Of a stretch of 64,000 nucleotides of DNA, positions 60,264 to 64,000 are shown one piece after another. The translations under genes and the position numbers were made by a program. Origin of the DNA: Fimenecus sp051881435 (GTDB lineage Bacteria > Bacillota > Clostridia > Oscillospirales > Acutalibacteraceae); the NCBI GenBank assembly GCA_051881435.1, contig JBJEPW010000034.1, forward strand, positions 51,848 through 115,847. The letters run 5' to 3'. Numbering within the stretch: the first letter of the stretch is position 1; every line of letters starts with the position of its first letter. The notes under the pieces were generated by a model. It was not told the origin of the DNA, ran no database searches, and saw nothing but the letters and a program-made list of their open reading frames with translations.

Positions 60264-62009
60264 ATGTTTAAGCTTTTAAAACACGCAAAAAAATATGCTC
60301 CCTATGCAATTCTCTGCCCCCTTCTTATGGTGGGCGAGGTTGTTTTGGAGCTGATGATACCCCTTGTAATGGCGGATATCGTTGACGAGGGACTGGCAAA
60401 CGGAGATATGGGGCTTATTCTGCGATTGGGCGTAAAAATGCTCTTGCTGGCGTTGGGCTCGCTTTTCTGCGGAAGTATGGCGGCTCGTCTGGGCGCCGTT
60501 GCAGGTATGGGCTTCGGCAGTACCATAAGAAAGGAATTGCTTGATAAAATACAAACCTTTTCTTTCTCAAATATCGACCGTTTCAGTACCGCTTCGCTTA
60601 TAACGAGAATGACAACGGATGTAAACACTGTGCAGAACACCTTTCTTATGATGATAAGAATGTTGTTCCGCGCGCCCATTATGTTTGTTGCGGCGCTTGT
60701 AATCTGTATTATAAAAAGCCGCGAGATTTCATCGGTGTTTCTTTATACTTTCCCATTGATTGTAATTATAATTGCAATCGGCGGCCCCATAGCGCTGATG
60801 CGTTTTAAGAAAATGCTCAAAATGTTTGACGGCTTTAACGCCTCAATTCAGGAAAACTTTACCAATATAAGAGTTGTAAAGGCGTTTGTCCGTTCCGATT
60901 ATGAAAAGGACAAATTCAAAAAAGCCAATGACGATTTGTTAAACGCATCAATCAGCGCGGAAAAAATCATGATTTGGGGACAGCCCTTGTTGATGCTCGT
61001 TATGTACGGCACTGTTCTTGCCATTGTGTATATTGCGGCAAAAGCAATTTCCGCAGAAATGCTCCAAATAGGTGATTTTTCGGCTGTATTCACCTATATA
61101 ATGCAAATCCTCATGAATTTCCTGATGATAATAATGCTGGTTGCCCAGTTCTTTATGTCCGAGGCAAGCGCAAAGAGAATCCTTGAAGTGCTGGATGAGG
61201 AACCCGATATAAATGATGATACCGCGTCTGTGAATAATGTTCGGGACGGCTCGGTTGAGTTTAAAAATGTTACCTTTAAATATAACGGCTCTGCCGCCCC
61301 CGTGCTCACAGATGCTTCGTTTAAAATCGAAAGCGGCGAAACGGTGGGAATTATCGGCGCAACGGGCAGTGCAAAATCAACACTTGTTCAGCTTATCCCC
61401 CGCCTTTATGATGTGACCGAGGGCGAGGTGCTGGTAGGCGGCGTTAATGTTAAGGATTACAAAATGAATGCTCTGCGTGAGCAGGTAAGTATGGTGCTTC
61501 AAAAAAATGTGCTTTTTTCGGGCACGATTGCAGAAAATCTTCGTTGGGGCAATAAGGAAGCCACGGACGAGGAGCTTATAAAAGCGTGTGAAATTGCCGA
61601 CGCCCGCGCTTTTGTTGAGGCTTTCCCCGACGGTTATCAAACCGATCTGGGGCAGGGCGGCGTAAATGTTTCAGGCGGACAAAAGCAAAGGCTTTGTATT
61701 GCCCGCGCAATTCTCAAAAAGCCGAAAATACTTATCCTTGACGATTCCACAAGTGCCGTTGATACCTATACGGATTCAAAAATCCGCGAGGGACTCAAAA
61801 ACGGTATCCCCGATACTACAAAAATAATAATCGCTCAGCGTATTTCCTCCGTTTCGGAATGCGACAAGATAATAATTCTTGAAAACGGCACGGTAAACGA
61901 TATAGGCACACACGACGAACTGCTCGAACGCAACGAGATATATCAGGATATTTATTATTCACAGCAAAAGGGCAGCGATGATTTTGATTTGGAAGGAGGC
62001 GAGCTGTAA
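60264..62009 (+). CDS. ABC exporter half-transporter, degenerate site subunit
   Basis: 581 residues: six helices (1-300), then an ATPase domain. Walker A is GATGSAKS (365-372), with Ala where Gly is usual. The signature is VSGGQ. Walker B is LILDDST, so Asp494 replaces the catalytic Glu. This is the pattern of the inactive-site half in heterodimeric multidrug exporters such as BmrCD or LmrCD. It overlaps the second half-gene by one base. Confidence 0.92.
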   Translation: MFKLLKHAKKYAPYAILCPLLMVGEVVLELMIPLVMADIVDEGLANGDMGLILRLGVKMLLLALGSLFCGSMAARLGAVAGMGFGSTIRKELLDKIQTFSFSNIDRFSTASLITRMTTDVNTVQNTFLMMIRMLFRAPIMFVAALVICIIKSREISSVFLYTFPLIVIIIAIGGPIALMRFKKMLKMFDGFNASIQENFTNIRVVKAFVRSDYEKDKFKKANDDLLNASISAEKIMIWGQPLLMLVMYGTVLAIVYIAAKAISAEMLQIGDFSAVFTYIMQILMNFLMIIMLVAQFFMSEASAKRILEVLDEEPDINDDTASVNNVRDGSVEFKNVTFKYNGSAAPVLTDASFKIESGETVGIIGATGSAKSTLVQLIPRLYDVTEGEVLVGGVNVKDYKMNALREQVSMVLQKNVLFSGTIAENLRWGNKEATDEELIKACEIADARAFVEAFPDGYQTDLGQGGVNVSGGQKQRLCIARAILKKPKILILDDSTSAVDTYTDSKIREGLKNGIPDTTKIIIAQRISSVSECDKIIILENGTVNDIGTHDELLERNEIYQDIYYSQQKGSDDFDLEGGEL

Positions 62010-63901
62010 TGCCGGGACCTCATAAAGGAATGCCCGCCGGCCCGAAGCCTAAAAACACAAAGGGTACGGCCATAAGACTTTTAAAATATGTAGGCAAGCA
62101 GAAGGCTCTGTTTGCAGGAATGATAATTTTTGCGCTTATCAGTTCAATCGCAACGGTATCAGCCTCGCTTTTTATGAAGCCGATTATTGACGATATTTTA
62201 ACGCCGATGATAGGTAACCCGTTTACATCGGAATACACAGTGCCGCTTCTTAAAATGCTCGCTTTAATGGGCGGCGTGTTTTTGCTGGGTGCGGCGGCGT
62301 CCTTCTGGCAGTCAAGATGCTCTGTTTTTCTCACACAGAGAACGCTTAACACAATCCGCAAGGAATTGTTTGACGCCGTTTCCGATTTGCCTATAAGCTA
62401 TTTCGATTCACGCCCAAACGGCGAAATTATGAGCCGATTTACAAACGATGTTGAAAGTCTCAGAATGTTTTTAAGTCAGGGACTTACACAGCTTGTTTCC
62501 TCGGGAATAATGATTGTCGGCTCCTTCTTCATTATGCTTGTTTTGAGCTGGCAGTTAACTATCCTTGTAATAATCACCATGATTGTAATGGTGTTTGTAA
62601 CAAAAACTTTGGGAAAGCAAAGCGCCCGCTTTTTCAAAAAACAGCAAAAAGAATTGGGCGAGGTAAACGGATATATCGAAGAAATTATTGAGGGACAAAA
62701 AATTGTAAAGGTCTTCAATCATGAGGACGAGGTTACGGCTCATTTCGGTGAGATTAACGAAAATCTCCGCAAAGCGTCAACAAGCGCGAATACCTTTGCA
62801 AGTATGCTGGGTCCCATAATGAACAATCTTTCCCATATAAACTATGCCATAACTGCCGCGGCAGGCGGCCTCTTGGCAGTAAAGGGCTTTATGACCGTGG
62901 GCGATATTATCACCTTTTTGCAATACACAAGGAACTTTTCACAGCCTATTTCAAACCTTTCACAGCAGTTTAACAACGCAGTTGCCGCTCTTGCAGGTGC
63001 AGAGAGAATTTTTGAGGTTATAGATCAGCAGAAGGAAACCGATGAAGGCTACGTAATGCTTGTTAATGCAGAGTATAGAGACGGCGAGATTTGCGAAACG
63101 GAACAGCATACGGGGCTTTGGGCGTGGAAACATACCCACGGCGACGGTACCGTAACATATCAGAAGCTTGAGGGCAAGGTGGAGTTTGAAGATGTCACTT
63201 TCAGCTACGACGGCAAAAAGACTGTGCTTGACGATATTTCCCTCTATGCGAAGCCGGGTCAGAAAATTGCATTTGTAGGCTCAACGGGAGCAGGCAAGAC
63301 AACCATAACAAATCTTATCAACCGTTTTTATGAAATAAATGAGGGTAAGATAAGATATGACGGCATAAATATTCAAAAAATCAAAAAGGATGATTTGCGC
63401 CGTTCCCTTGCAATGGTATTGCAGGATACCCACCTTTTCACAGGCACAATCGAGGACAATATCCGCTACGGAAAGCTTGATGCAACCCACGAAGAAGTGG
63501 TAACTGCGGCAAAGCTTGCCAATGCCGACGCCTTTATTTCAAAGCTTCCCGACGGATACAACACGGTGCTCACGGGTGACGGCTCAAATCTCAGTCAGGG
63601 ACAGCGTCAGCTTATCTCCATTGCCCGCGCCGCCGTTGCCGACCCGCCCGTTCTTATTCTTGACGAGGCAACAAGCTCAATCGACACAAGAACGGAAAAG
63701 CTCATTGAGCAGGGTATGGATAAGCTTATGCACGGCAGAACGGTATTCGTGATTGCTCACAGACTTTCAACCGTCCGCAATGCCGACGCAATTATGGTGC
63801 TTGAACACGGAAAGATAATTGAGCGGGGCAACCATGATGAACTGCTCGCCCAGAAAGGCAAGTATTATCAGCTTTATACCGGTCAGTTTGAACTTTCATA
63901 A
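62009..63901 (+). CDS. ABC exporter half-transporter, catalytic subunit
   Basis: 630 residues. A soluble amino extension (PGPHKGMPAGPKPKNTKG) precedes six helices and an ATPase domain with canonical GSTGAGKT, LSQGQ and LILDEATSS. It has an insert of about 35 residues between the helices and ATPase (ending TVTYQKLEGKVEFEDV), typical of the partner subunit. It pairs with the preceding gene to export drugs or peptides. It ends the operon. Confidence 0.92.
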   Translation: MPGPHKGMPAGPKPKNTKGTAIRLLKYVGKQKALFAGMIIFALISSIATVSASLFMKPIIDDILTPMIGNPFTSEYTVPLLKMLALMGGVFLLGAAASFWQSRCSVFLTQRTLNTIRKELFDAVSDLPISYFDSRPNGEIMSRFTNDVESLRMFLSQGLTQLVSSGIMIVGSFFIMLVLSWQLTILVIITMIVMVFVTKTLGKQSARFFKKQQKELGEVNGYIEEIIEGQKIVKVFNHEDEVTAHFGEINENLRKASTSANTFASMLGPIMNNLSHINYAITAAAGGLLAVKGFMTVGDIITFLQYTRNFSQPISNLSQQFNNAVAALAGAERIFEVIDQQKETDEGYVMLVNAEYRDGEICETEQHTGLWAWKHTHGDGTVTYQKLEGKVEFEDVTFSYDGKKTVLDDISLYAKPGQKIAFVGSTGAGKTTITNLINRFYEINEGKIRYDGINIQKIKKDDLRRSLAMVLQDTHLFTGTIEDNIRYGKLDATHEEVVTAAKLANADAFISKLPDGYNTVLTGDGSNLSQGQRQLISIARAAVADPPVLILDEATSSIDTRTEKLIEQGMDKLMHGRTVFVIAHRLSTVRNADAIMVLEHGKIIERGNHDELLAQKGKYYQLYTGQFELS

Positions 63902-63913
63902 TTTAACACAAAT

Positions 63914-63958
63914 TAAAGCGAGAGCCGAAATTGATTTTCGACTCTCGCTTTTTTTGTC
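63914..63958 (+). terminator. terminator after the ABC operon
   Basis: AAAGCGAGAG(C)CGAAA pairs with TTTCGACTCTCGCTTT, then a T-run. A second hairpin, CCCCCGGT/ACCGGGGG, lies at 63975-63993. Confidence 0.9.
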
Positions 63959-64000
63959 ATGCAACAGATGAAAACCCCCGGTTCTACCGGGGGAAAAAGA

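Overview
The window reads as chromosome of an uncultured, low-to-mid GC, spore-forming gut Clostridium-class Firmicute, probably near the Oscillospiraceae/Ruminococcaceae. The evidence is yabP-yabQ-divIC-S1, a sipL-spoIVA pair with a sigma-E-like promoter, an AgrC-type kinase, class-typical Shine-Dalgarno sites (AGGAGG) and a dockerin protein. Genes are dense, and a few gene-poor gaps carry dispersed palindromic repeats. No rRNA or CRISPR array was seen. The species is inferred and cannot be fixed from the sequence alone.

Layout. 1-0.9 kb: 3' part of an AgrC-like kinase. 0.9-13.7 kb: a host-glycan locus with MATE exporter, three GH29 fucosidases (one fused in frame to a TetR repressor), an AraC regulator, an iron-sulfur flavoprotein, a GH2, a GH36 alpha-galactosidase and a GH101-like enzyme. 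None of these hydrolases has a signal peptide, so sugars are probably imported and cut inside the cell. 13.7-16.9 kb: a phosphotransferase, then a Fic gene bracketed by about 175-bp direct repeats that include the 3' part of tRNA-Thr(CGT), and an interrupted tRNA-Thr(TGT) relic. 16.9-25.9 kb: an SDR, a MurE-like ligase, a small membrane protein, two GPH sugar symporters, two paralogous metallophosphoesterases and a hemolysin-III protein. 25.9-30.7 kb: yabP, yabQ, divIC, an S1 protein, a fumarase alpha subunit, HPF and a GH30. 30.8-35.1 kb: M48 peptidase, phosphodiesterase and OPA-like transporter on the minus strand. 35.2-39 kb: a secreted LRR-dockerin protein, an rRNA methyltransferase and a lipid kinase.

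39-46.5 kb: a TTAA-flanked MITE-like element, a thioredoxin-ArsP-ArsR module with two operator-like dyads, a fourth GH29, a membrane glycosyltransferase pair and tRNA-Thr(GGT). 47-53 kb: spoIVA, sipL, dusB and a large MFS carrier. 53.2-59.6 kb: a compact phage head module with every packaging and capsid gene apparently intact but no tail, lysis, integrase or replication genes. 59.7-64 kb: a MarR regulator with a heterodimeric ABC exporter.

The items most worth a second look are the fucosidase-TetR fusion, the stand-alone phage head module with its nested scaffold start, the tRNA-bracketed Fic cassette, the interrupted tRNA-Thr, the TTAA element, and the yabP leader in which a hairpin would hide the ribosome site only in read-through transcripts.
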